Assembly: GCA_026724425.1 (NCBI GenBank)
Contig: JAIUCV010000655.1
Location: 371,429-435,428 of the forward strand
Direction: 5' to 3'
Source: Erythrophleum ivorense
Lineage: Eukaryota; Streptophyta; Magnoliopsida; Fabales; Fabaceae
Length of the DNA: 64,000 bases
Notes under the pieces: model-generated
Seen by the model: only the letters and a program-made list of their open reading frames with translations
Databases searched by the model: none
What the model was told of the DNA's origin: nothing
In this document: positions 11,686-23,298 of the stretch, piece by piece
How positions within the stretch are numbered: position 1 is the stretch's first letter
Layout of the letters: each line of letters starts with the position of its first letter
Made by a program: the position numbers and the translations under genes

Positions 11686-13140
11686 ATGGGCCTACTCGAC
11701 CAGTTGTGGGATGACACCGTCGCCGGCCCTCGGCCGGAGAACGGTCTCGGCAAGCTCCGAAAGCACAACACCTTTAGTTATCGACAGAGCTCTGGCAAGG
11801 GTACGCAAAATTTTTGCCATCTTCAGCCGGCGCTGGACATTAGCTGTAGATTTTATCCTCCCTATTTATCATGTAAAAATCAAAGAGGACTACAACTAGA
11901 TTCATGTACTGCAACTGAATTATTGTAATTTAACGGCTCATAATTTGTTGACCTTCCAATTGCAGATTAATTCCTGTATTTTAATAATTTTCAAGATCAC
12001 AATCCTAAATGATCTATAATCTTATGGCTTATACCAGAAAACTGGGGGAAGATGAAACAATTAATATCTAAACTATTTTTTTTTTTCCGGAGATAATAGC
12101 TTCGGAAACGCTTCGAGCGTTCCTGTGCTTTTTGTTTAGAAGTAATATGCTAATATGTAGGCCTTGCCGTGTGTGATTTGTTTTCTTTATCAGAATCAGG
12201 AGCCGGGAGCGTGAGATCGTATGGTGACGAACCCTCGGAGGAGGCGATGAGAGTAACGCGTAGTATCATGATCGTGAAACCGCCGGGGGACCAGAGTGGA
12301 TCGGCTCCGGTTTCGCCTGCTGGGTCAACTCCTCCGGTTTCTCCATTTTCGGGTGAGGTCGTTATTATCCTCTCCTTGTCGCTGCTAAAATTTTTTAATT
12401 AGACCCTGAAATTGAATTGGCTTCTGCTTAAAGTTTTTTTGTTTGATTATTGGATCTGTATAGGGGGTAATTTGGTCATTTTGTGCCGGCGTTTATCTTT
12501 TGTTGGATCAGGATGATGAATAGAAGCAGTGTTAGGTGTACCTAGTCAGTATGGTCATTTTGCTTCCTTTTTAATTATTCAGATGGAAAATGACTTGCAC
12601 AATGTGCTTATCCACGTGTAGACACAATTATATGTGCATTATATAATGTTTTATATCTTCTAGACTCTTAGGTGTTAACTGGGGTAATTTCATACTTTTC
12701 ATAGGGGTTATAATATTCTATTCATAACTGGTCTTAGTTTGAAATCAAAGCAGCCTCATAAGGTTAGTATTTAATTTTCTATTGTGAAAATTGTGTGCTT
12801 TCCGTATACCATTGAATTCGTACTAATTAAATGAAGTTTATATTATGTCAATCACAATCTCAAATTTGGTATCTCCTAATTAATGGTACTAAACTGAACA
12901 GAACAACTTCATTCATCGTTAATTCAGCTCAACATGTTTCTTCATTGATAATTTGTGGTAATACAATATTGTCACACCTTTTGTGTGTCTTTATCTCTTC
13001 ATTTCAAAGAAGGATAGATTACAACAATAAGCTATAGAAAAAAAGGCAAATGATGATGTGTGTGCGCGCTTTCAGGGGGTAGAGAGTCCTTCCGGTTCCG
13101 AAGAAGGTCGACATCGGATGCGTACGAGAAGAGAGGCTAG
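11686..13140 (+). CDS. dormancy/auxin-associated (DRM1/ARP family) protein
   Basis: Small, probably disordered plant protein of the DRM1/auxin-repressed family, whose transcripts mark dormant buds and growth arrest; its biochemical role is unknown. Three coding exons, 11686-11800, 12194-12352 and 13076-13140, with in-phase GT/AG borders give 112 residues. Family signatures are clear: MGLLDQLWDDTVAGPRPENG at the N-terminus, GLGKLRK, then TRSIMIVKPPG, a Ser/Pro stretch (SPAGSTPPVSPFSG) and FRFRRRSTSDAYEK near the end. The reading frame stops at a TAG (13138-13140) right after EKRG. Beyond it the same frame continues for 11 codons (KRSSPSSPFDV) to a TGA at 13174-13176, and that tail resembles the usual family C-terminus, so the TAG may be a secondary truncation. 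G-box motifs lie upstream. Confidence 0.88.
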
Positions 13141-13176
13141 AAAAGATCAAGCCCTTCTTCTCCTTTCGATGTCTGA

Positions 13177-15370
13177 GAAATGAGCATCTCAGACGACTGA
13201 AGTATGAAGATGTTCTATTGTGTCCCCCATGGTTGTATCCATTTTTGTGTTAGCCGTTGTGTGCGCGAGATGAGGTTGTGTAGTAGTTCATGTAGTGTGA
13301 AAGCGTAGGTAGGCTGTCTATAGCATGTCTTGTGGGGTGCAAACGAGGGATAATGGTTCGTGAGCTGTAGGTGTACGTAGGTGTATTAAATATATGTATG
13401 TGTATATGGTGCCTTTTCATACGTTTGTCCTATTCTGGATTTTTCTTCTCCCTGTAAGTTTTGTTGCTTGAATAAGATTCTACTTTGTAATTTCTCGATC
13501 ACTCTAGAGTTTCATGTTGTCTGTTTGTTTGATCTCCAATACAATGGAAATCTTTTTTTAGTCTTTAAGGATGATAGATGATGGTGCCGCCGGCTGGCCC
13601 CACTCCTAAAATAATTGAGTATGCTTATGACGGACGATTCCATGCATTATGAATATATATTGTATTATATTTATATTATAAATTTATCATTTGTTTTATA
13701 TAAATTGTGTATTATATAAATTTATACATTAAAATATAACTTAATTAAACTATAAAGATAAAATTAGATCTAATTAAATTTTAATATATAAATTTTTGTC
13801 AACATTTTCTTATTTTAACCGTCATTGGTTAGTCACCTCTCTAACATCTTCACCCCGTACTCCGCCAAAAGCACAAGGAACTTTTAGCAAGCCCGTGAGC
13901 AGAACAAGGGAGAGGACGCGCGCAAGTTTCTGGCGAAGGGGCAATGAGACACAGGATGCTGCGTATTCCAATGAAATTTCCTAGTTGAATGAGTGTTGCC
14001 TGGCTAACACTGCAAGTATTATATTACGCAAGGCCAACACTTTGCCTGGGTCAACAGCTTTTGGCATTAATTTTCAGCAGTGAATGAAACTGGAAGAGGT
14101 GATCCCGAATAGAGTAGAAATCAGAACAGGGAGAGCAAACAGTAAACTATAGAATGCAAGCAAGCAAGTGACCAGGGAACTTACTCTTCTCTCAAGGTCT
14201 TGCTCTAGAGTGTCAGAGATCATCCCTACCGATGGCTCACCATGCCGGCGAATAAAACGATTTCAAAGTAACCGTTAAAAGAAGATTTTACATTTGTAGA
14301 TGGTAATTTTTTTTTTTTTTGGCATTAATTAGATTCCCTACCATGGCTGGTGGCTCTCCCTGGGCGTATAGAGTGGATCCTTTTAAGTCAAGTGGTAAGT
14401 TTCGAGAAAAAAGGGTGAGGTTTAATTTTTTTTAAGAAAAAAGACAAAATATTCTCTCTCTTTCTTAATTTTACAACTTTAAGATGTTTTGAACTCTAGA
14501 GAATGTTAATCTTGGGACCTAGTGGTTGTATGAAGCTAGTTGAGTTTTGTTATGTTATATATAAAATAATATTTGATAAGATAAAATTAGATAGAATAAT
14601 GTTTGATAAAATAAAATCTAATAAAAATTTAATATTATATATATAATATTTGATATGACATTATAAAATATTATATCATATAAAATAATATTATTTTATA
14701 TTTGTTAATGTTGTTATACATATTGGATAGAATAAAAATTAATCATTTTCCAAATACTAAGCCTCTTATATTGCTCCACTTTGACTTATTTATTTGTTTG
14801 TTTTGCAGGAAATTAAAAAGAAAATCATAACAAAATTTATCTTGTTTGTTTTAGTAAAATATTTTTTATGGATTTTTTTGGTTTGAATTAAATGAAATAA
14901 AAGTGAAAAATGATAGACACTGTTGTGAGGCGGTGACTGGGCATCTAAATCAGACAATGTTAATAAATTGGTTGCTAAAATTAATAGAAATGGTTGGTAA
15001 ATTTCATTAAAGGACAAGGGTTGGACCTTTCGGAAGAAAAATAACAAAGTTAAGACTAACTAAAATTGTTTTTCAAAATTTTCTTGGGGTTTTTAAAAAA
15101 AAAATAAAAGAAAAGCATTTTATTGAATAGCTAGAAAAGTATCAATAGTGAATTTTTTTATTAGAATCAATCCCAACCTCATAATTGCAAGAAAGAGATA
15201 CCTAAACTTATAATTTCCAACCATAGTTGATAAGTCTCCTTATTACTCATATATTTACATAATTTTATAGAAACTTATCGCTTTTTTGATAAATTTCTCC
15301 TATTTCTAAAATTATTTTAGGCATATTTTAAATATTTCATAGCAAGTCATGTACGGTGGCAAACTTCGGT
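13177..15370. other. intergenic, no gene recognised
   Basis: Starts with the 3' untranslated region of the DRM1-type gene (to about 13560). 13640-13790 and 14530-14760 are A/T-rich; the second has MITE-like composition (repeats of gataaaat and aatatt words). ORFs at 13796-13984 and 14790-15047 are not recognisable. Confidence 0.5.
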
Positions 15371-15375
15371 AAAAA

Positions 15376-15838
15376 TCTCCTAATGTGAATAATTAAGATT
15401 TTAGATAACAAAAAGTTATATTAAAGGTATTTTCTTGTCATTCTACTAAATCCTTAAAAAAATTGTAACCAATAGCATAATTCACTTGAATCATTTTATT
15501 TTATTGTTTATCATCCATCTAAACATACTGTTAAATTTGAGCTCAAACATTGCCCTAACTCATTTTGAGTCCATATTTAACCATGATCTTATTTTATAAT
15601 TAGAATGCAATTTTAGCAAATTTTTAACCAATTAATTTCCTAATGTGAATAAACATAAAAATTAAGATTTTAGATAACAAAAAGTTGTATTAAAGGTATT
15701 TTCTTGTCATTCTACTAAATCCTTAAAAAAAGTTGTAACCAATAGCACAATTCATTTGAATCATTTTATTTTATTCTTTATCATCCGTCTAAACATACCA
15801 TTTAATTTGATTCAAACATTGTCTTAATTCATTTTGAA
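15376..15838. repeat. direct duplication, two copies of about 190 bp
   Basis: The block from about 15376 to 15575 (TCCTAATGTGAAT, then AAGATTTTAGATAACAAAAA and CATTCTACTAAATCC) recurs at about 15639-15838 with only scattered substitutions and small indels. The copies are offset by about 265-280 bases with a short unique spacer. No coding content. Confidence 0.85.
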
Positions 15839-16278
15839 GGAATATTTGAATCCATCATCAAAAATTTGTTTTTTTTTTTTGGAAAAACGAACACAAAACT
15901 TCTTCAAGAAAATGTTTCCACCCGAAAAAAAGTTCAAAAAATTCATTATTTCAAAATTAAATTATCTTCTTAACATTGTATCATTGTACCTGAACCCTGT
16001 AACATCTTTGACCTGATTTGTATTACATTTTTCATTATAGGTGGCTAGATGACTATAAATAACTTTTTTTTTAACAGGTCTCCAGAAATAATTTTAAATG
16101 ATTAGAGTGTACCCTGTGAGTGAATTATAACACAAATAGAATTTTGTAAAACAAAATAAATTTGAGAAAAAAAATTAAAGTTTTAATAATAAAAACTCAA
16201 GTCATGATAAAACCTACTTAATATTTTTTTTTTTATTAACATCCAATTTCGTCACTATCATGTCAACTGCTTTTACTT

Positions 16279-17222
16279 AATGTTTTTAAAATTGGACTGA
16301 TGAAGGTATTGGTTCACGTTTTATTGATTTGACCATAGTTGAACCGTAGTCAAACCAATAATAATAATAATAATATATATATATATATATTAAAATTGTA
16401 GTATAATAAATAATAAATAAATATTAATAAAATTTAAAATATTTTATTACTAGTTATATATAAAAGTAAATCAAATATAACATAATATTTAAATTAATTA
16501 AATTTTTAATTTTAAAATTTGAGCATAAAATAATTTATATATTAATAAATATAATTATCAAATATTAATTTGTTAAAACAAATATTAAAACTAAAATATT
16601 GTAAAAATTAACTATTCAATATATTAATTTTTTTATATCACTTTTCAAAAAAAATAGTATAACAAATTTTGCTTAATTCTTAAATATTTGAACATAGTTT
16701 AAAAAATGACAGTTGATAAATATTTAAATTAAATATTATAAATTTAAAAAATATTATAATTACATTTATATAATATTATGGACAATTTTATTATAAATAG
16801 CAAGTAGTGTAATGATTAATTAAGATGATCATTTATATGGAAAAATGCCAACAACCCCGTAATAGTCTATTTATATAATTATTTGCTTTTGTACAATGAT
16901 CTTCATCACAGGTCAAATGCACATAACCCTTTTGAAAACAAGAAGCACGCGGGTTCAAACCTAGCTATTAACGCGGGATGTTGTTTAAAGAGGAAAAATG
17001 CAAGACGTCTATTTATATAAAAGCGTAAATAATTATAGTAAACGGGCATTGCAGGTCATGTGGCGTCTGTGACTTTTGGAGCATGGCGTGCGTGAGTTCG
17101 AATTCACCTTCTGAAGCTTACTCGGACTGGACCAAGATCTGGTCCTTGATCTAACCTCTGGTCCCTGGTCCAACAGATTAAATCAGTTGGTTTGATCCAA
17201 TTCTGATTATTATGCTAGTATT
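16279..17222 (-). mobile_element. decayed hAT-like element related to the one at 50520
   Basis: The left end reads AATGTTTTTAAAATTGGACT followed by a long stretch matching, in inverted orientation, the right end of the better preserved hAT element at 50520-51162, including an ACCGTAGTCAAACC-type motif. The right end near 17170-17222 (GGTCCAACAGATTAAATCAG) resembles the other terminus. The interior is A/T-rich and includes a block with two promoter-B-box-like words (GGGTTCAAACC at 16951, GAGTTCGAATTC at 17093). No target duplication could be fixed and no transposase is encoded. Confidence 0.45.
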
Positions 17223-19250
17223 GTTATGGACTATATATTTGTTATTTATTTATTTATATTTATTTTTTTATAAAATCTAAATAAAAGTTCATAAATTTTT
17301 TAATGAAACAAGTAATACAAAATTTGGTATAAAAAAAGTTAAAATAATTAAAATAATTACTTTTTTTACCAAGTCAAAAAGTTAATTTTTTTAGTCTTTA
17401 TAGATTTATTTAATTTTAAATTTTGTATCTATTATTTGAAAAATAAATAAATTATATATAATTTTATTAAAATTATACGGACTTCTCATAAAATAAAAAA
17501 TTACACTAATCTAATTTAATTTTTTTAACAAAAGTATTCTTCATTAATCACTTTTATGAATTTTTTATGAAGAATATTTTAGTTAAAAAATTTAAAATAG
17601 AACTAAAGTGTATATTTTAAAAATAAAAAATAAATTTATAAAATTTTATCTAAATTTAAAAAAATCCATGTAATTTATTCTTAAAAATTTATAACTAAGT
17701 CATTAAAAAAATTCAATTTATTTTTTGGCATAAAATTTTTATTAATATTTGATTAAATTTTTTTGACGTGACTCACTAGTTATTATTTTAGTATTCTAAA
17801 TATATAGCTTATATCAATAAAAAAGATAAAAATAGATAATAAAGTGAAATTAACTTTATATATATATTAATTGACTTTAATTATGCATATTTGAAATGTT
17901 AAAATAGTACAAGATTAACTACACAAGAAAGATTAAATAAATCACTAACAAAAATTTAAAAGCAAGAACTAGGTTAATTTTTTTTTTTGCAATATTAAAA
18001 TCTAATTATAGAATTTTACAATATAAGAATCAAATTAAAAAAAATGATAAAGTTTAAAAAAATGTATATATTTTTTCTTGTATCTTTATTATTAAGTTAT
18101 TTAATTAAAATATAATAAATATATAATTATTCAATAATAATGTAACATGTATATGAATTATATACATAAGCATATGTTCCCGTAATTTAAGTCAAGGGAT
18201 TAAAACAGGGACAAAACCAGAAAAAACTATTAAGGGACAAAAATTTATACTTAATATGAGTATTAATAATTATTAAAAATATAATTTTGAGTACCTATTA
18301 AATTAATATAATAATAAATTTATTTAAATTAAAAAATAGACACACATAATAATAAAAAAACTTAAAAATAATAATAACATCAAAACAAATATAATTGTCT
18401 TAAATATGAAAAAGGCATATATTAAAAGACATACAATATATATTAGCCATTTAGATCACACCCGTTGAGTTTCAATTGAATAGAATTTATCTATAATCTC
18501 AATGGTAATGAAATTATTTACAATCTCATTCTCAATATAAACATCTAAATTATCTAAAAGAAAGTCATATTTTATTTTATTACGAAATCTTATTTTTATA
18601 ATAAATGGAGAACATGGTAAAAATAAAAAAGAATTTTGTAAAAAAGTGAAAATCAAAAAATAAAAAGTATATTATTAGTCATTTTTAGATAATAAAGATA
18701 TCAAGTATATTAAAGAAATTTTAATATATTTTATTTGTTTTACAAAATTTAATTTTATGATTAATATAAAAAGCAACTATCTCTATAAAGCATGTGTTTA
18801 AAATTTTAAAACATTAAAAGAAATAAGTAAAATATTTTAGGGTGAAAATTCAAAAAAAAATTATATAGATAAATAATACATATATTTAGGACCCTCCCAT
18901 AAACCTCAGTCCGTCCCTAGAACTAAAGATTAACTTAACCCCCAGAAAGAAAATCTTAACCCCCAAAAAGAAAATCTGCTTAATTTCTTCCCCTGTATGG
19001 GCTGTGGGTTGCCACGTGTGAGATGGCAAGGACCATTTGTTTCAATGGCCCAATTACAATTATTTATTATTATTTTTTGGACATGAATACAATTTAGTTA
19101 TTAAGGTGTTAATGAAGTGATAACTTGAAATTTCCTGCTCCATAGCCTTTTAGGTAACCCGTTAAAAAAAGAGGGAAAAAAGAAAAAGTTAATCGGGCCA
19201 ACCCAAGTCTCTATATCGATCTCGGATCCTGTAGTTTATTTTCAGTCTTT
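17223..19250. other. A/T-rich intergenic DNA
   Basis: Very A/T-rich, with no recognisable gene. Near 18888-18920 the phrase GGACCCTCCCATAAACCTCA followed by GTCCGTCCCTA looks like the edge of a plant transposable element, but the other end was not found. 19190-19260 is the upstream flank of the next gene and has a GGGCC motif. Confidence 0.5.
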
Positions 19251-19351
19251 CATGATGTTGAGCCCGTTTCGATGTGATGAAATGGAGGTCATCCCATCAT
19301 TACCCAGCATGGTTGAAGTCGCACCTGAGACCCTTGGACCGAGCGAACAGC

Positions 19352-22060
19352 ATGGATTATGGTTTTCTGATTTTCCTGCTCGCTTTTCATCTTTTCCTTC
19401 TCTACTCCTTCGGTGAGATTCTCTATCTGAAGGGTTTTATCTTCTTCGGTTTTGCAGAATTTTCAATCAATGGTCTTTTTTCATTGTTTCTTATATGGGG
19501 TCGTGAACAGAGAGAGATATTTGAAATATAAATTTTGGTGTCGTAGTAGTTTAGTAGTTAAGGATCTGGGCAGGTCTTTAATTTTTTTTTCTTTTTTTTT
19601 AAGGTGCGGACCGTTTAGCGTAGTTATAAGAATTTCTTGTGTGTTGTTGAACCCTTAATCAGATAGATATTTTTAGGGCGTTATTGAACTATTAATAATG
19701 CAGACTTACCCCAGCATAACATTAATTGCTGTTACCACTTGTAAGGTTCAGTTCTGATTCTTGTATATTACAAAATACAGAAATATGATTTGCCATTAGA
19801 CAGAAGGTTCGTGTCTCTAAGAGTTCGTTGCAGCTATTTCTATTTAGAAACCACGTTCTTCTTAGGCACCATTGAAACCTCAAGGTTATTATCCTTGCCC
19901 ATGTAGGTCTATCTGTTGAAATATGAAGTGTCGTACTTCTCCTTCTTCCTTTATAACTACTTGTTATCTTTTTGTAGACTAAGAAAAGGCTTTCGTAACG
20001 GAACCGATTGATTGTTATAGCTTTTGATAAAGCATAGAGCTAGTTTGTAAATATTCCAAATGCTAGCTGCCATAAGCTCGTTTGATTTAATGACAAGACA
20101 AAAATCTGTGGGGATAAACAAAGGTAGCCTGGACTCTATCATTTATGCTGCATATATGTACTCACCTTCACCTACATAGCCCTCTTTGTTTGTTCCATGT
20201 AGCACATACACTCAGAAGTGGACAAATATTGCTTGCCGATATCTATGCTAGTCAGCTTGACTTTTCACATTCTTCTAGCTTCAACGTGGAAGACAAAATG
20301 CTTTTGGCTAGAGCATGAATAGGAATTATGATGTAGTAATTATAGTAGTTATGAAATGATATTCTGGGCCTTGAATAACTTCTTTCTAATACTTTATCTG
20401 ATAAGTTTCTAATGGAACAGGATTTGTATGTGCATATGGTTTTACAACCTTCCTTTGAATGCAGCTAAACCAAATGGAGTATGTGTTTCTCAAGGTGGTC
20501 GTTTTCCTCCCTTCACATCAGAGGGGAAGCCTCCCCAAAAGGGGCCCAAAGATTTGACCCTTTGCAGGGTTTTTCGTAAAAGGACTTGCTGTGACATAAC
20601 CCAGACACATCCTGCTCTGCTGTCTGTAAGGAAGCTTGCGTCTACTGGGGAAGCCAGCCAGGATTGCTTGCACTTATGGGAATTATTGGAATGTTCCATA
20701 TGTGACCCACGTGTCGGCATTCAACCTGGACCTCCTCTCATTTGTGCATCATTCTGTGACAGAATTTATGAGGCATGCTCAAATGCTTACTTCTCCATGG
20801 ATGTGAAAACACAGGTATGTGAGCGACTCTCTTGCCTTCCTTCCAATTAATATTCTTATAAGATCATGGAGATGAGTTTGAATCCTTATATGCTAGCAAA
20901 AAAGGATGCAATTTGGGTTTTTCCATAAATTATGTTGTCTTAAGTGCAGTCATTTAGTCCACACTCTTTTAGGGCATTTATTTGAAAAGAAGGTTATACT
21001 TTATGGGACAGGATAAATTTATAGACTGCAGTTAATAATTTATAACGGGATGCTGTTTAAGGGTTTAAATCACTTGCATTCAGTAATTGGAGGGCTCAAT
21101 GTGAATGTATATATATTTCTTTTTCTAATACCAGAATCTGAAATTTTAAACCTGTCTCCTTATATAAGCTTGACAAAATCCATTTTTTTGAATTGATTTG
21201 ACCTCCCAGATTGTAGCACCTTGTGGAGTAAATGACTTTGTATGTGGTAGGGCTCCTGAATGGGTCTCCAATGGTACAGATCTTTGTCTTGCTGCAGGTT
21301 TTCGAGTGAAACCATTTGATAATGCATATATTAGCACACAAGAAACATCTTGCTATGGTGATATAGCCAGTCTGGATTCAGTTGCTGATTCATGGACGGC
21401 TTCACAGTTTGACGTGACCCAGAGAGGTGACAGATTGAGGGTTTTTGAAGATTTCCCTCAATGGGTGAGGCAAATGCCTTTCAATGAAAGAATTTCTTGG
21501 GCCATTGGAGGGATGGTTCTAACAGCAGGATTGGTGTTTATAAGGTCAGAATGCTGTCTTTTTTTGCTTCCTGTAAATGAGTAGTTATGCATTTTTGTGT
21601 GGCCTAGCATGTAAAAAATACAAAAATTTTATAATTGATTATTTTGAGTTATTTTTCATGGTTTTGACCCTTTTTCAGTTGATTGTATTGTTTCAATCCC
21701 TTTTTATCTTTCTGGTTATTCTCTTCACTTGTTAAAGGAATCAACATCCCTCTCTCCGCCCCTGACGTAGTACCAAATTGTATATACTATGACAGAATCT
21801 AGATTTTTATATTTTTATTTCATAAATTTGTCTGTATTGCCCATTCATTAAGAAGATTATTCCTTTATCTTTATACTTGCCATGGTACCTATTTTCTGTT
21901 CACATCCATATGCTGATATTGCAGCAAAAGGCAGAGCCATAGCCAACGCCAGAAGCTAGCAGCTATAAAACGAACTGCAAGAAAACTGGAAGGCAGGATG
22001 ATGGAACAACGGCCTTCTAGTTCTAGCGCTCAAGAAAATAGAAGAAGATTTGTAAGATGA
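19352..22060 (+). CDS. folate-receptor-like cysteine-rich membrane protein
   Basis: Plant member of the folate-receptor-like domain family, comparable to an uncharacterised single-copy Arabidopsis protein; ligand and role are not established. Four coding exons: 19352-19412, 20465-20814, 21210-21544 and 21925-22060, all in phase, giving 293 residues. The ATG at 19352 is preferred over the in-frame ATG at 19277 because it places a clean signal peptide (GFLIFLLAFHLFLLYSF) at the start. The lumenal part is rich in paired cysteines (LCRVF, TCCD, LECSICDP, CASFCDRIYEACS, PCGVNDFVCG) with an N-glycosylation site (NGT). One membrane segment (about residues 231-247, WAIGGMVLTAGLVF) is followed by a basic tail of about 45 residues (KRTARKLEGR). 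Topology is therefore type I. Exon 4 is short and assigned from the splice sites and tail composition. Length is as expected for the plant family. Confidence 0.88.
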
Positions 22061-23298
22061 TTGTTTCCTTGTATGTTTTATGAACATAATTGAGCTATTT
22101 TGTAGTTGAATGTTGAGTCTGTTTTTATAATAATTAAGATAAATACATGCTTAATATTTTATCTTGTTCTTCCTTCATTCTTTCTGTTTGTTATATAGGT
22201 AACTTTATTTATAAAATATCATATTTATCTAAAATTAATAGAAGGTAGAAAGTAGAAGTTGATTAGATGGCAGTTTTAGCGTGGTTTCTCCTTTCCTCAA
22301 TTTGGTTTAGGAAATTACAGGACTCCTGCTGTTGCGCAATTGATCGCGTCTTACCCCTCCTTCTAACTTGATCAAATCCTTCTATATCCCTAGTTTCTAA
22401 GCATTGAATGATGCCAGAATAACTCAACCCATACCCAATATTAAAAAATTTTCTAGCCTCTGTGATTACTGTTATCTTTGCTAAATAATAATTAACAATC
22501 GCATTGTCACAAGTTGCAATATGCACGAATCATTTTAGGAGGAAATTATTTTTTTTCTGAAGATTATCGCCAGGCATGTGGCATTTCGATTGTCACAAAC
22601 TATCTTATGGTATTTTAAATTTTGTGGAGTCGGCACTAATTTCTCCATCTTTGCTCAAATTGAAGGAAATGTGTGGAACTAAATTCCCTTCTCTATTTTC
22701 TTGGTTGAATTAGAGAAAATAAAATGAAGTGATGTTGGGGGTGGGTAATTTTTTATACATTGGTTAGTTAAAGACTTAAAGATCGAATGACTAACGGGAT
22801 AAACTCTAGTTAATAACAGACAATGAGAATTTAAGATGCAGTACCATCAGAATTGAATTCATCAAGATAGAAGACGAAAAAGAGAAAACAATTTCGCATA
22901 ATTCTGGTTAACGCCACAGATTTCACAGAATGTTAATAAATGTGTTTTTTCATGCAAGTTTGAAATCTGGTTGAGTATTTTAGGTAGCCGAGATTTATTC
23001 GGTTATCAGGGAATTCGTAACACCAAAAGCCTCGTGAACATACGTTTTATCAAACATGGAAAGCTCTGTTTGCAACAAACTACATGTTAATTTGCCAAAC
23101 ATAAGTGACCAAATGGTGTGTAATCGCACGAAGAATGCCTGGGGGACTTTAGTTTACAATACAGTTTCAGAGCCATTAGATCATTGCCAATCTTCGACTC
23201 ATAAAGCTGGGGAAGGCTCTCCTTTGCCAAACTCAAAGTGACCATTTGGAGATGTTTGACTCTATAAAAGTTGTGAACCAAAGCTCTTTGCTACATGA
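22061..23298. other. convergent intergenic region
   Basis: Lies between the 3' ends of the folate-receptor-like gene (+) and the PP1 gene (-), so both 3' untranslated regions should be here. ORFs at 22263-22526 (minus) and 23056-23281 (both strands) match nothing known. Confidence 0.5.

Noticed and set aside
16945..17110. tRNA genes or a SINE suggested by two promoter-B-box-like words
   Set aside because: No cloverleaf, A box or CCA-end arrangement could be built; kept only as a remark inside the decayed hAT-like element.
19274..19351. Upstream start for the folate-receptor-like protein
   Set aside because: It would bury the signal peptide behind 25 hydrophilic residues; the ATG at 19352 gives a normal secretory start.
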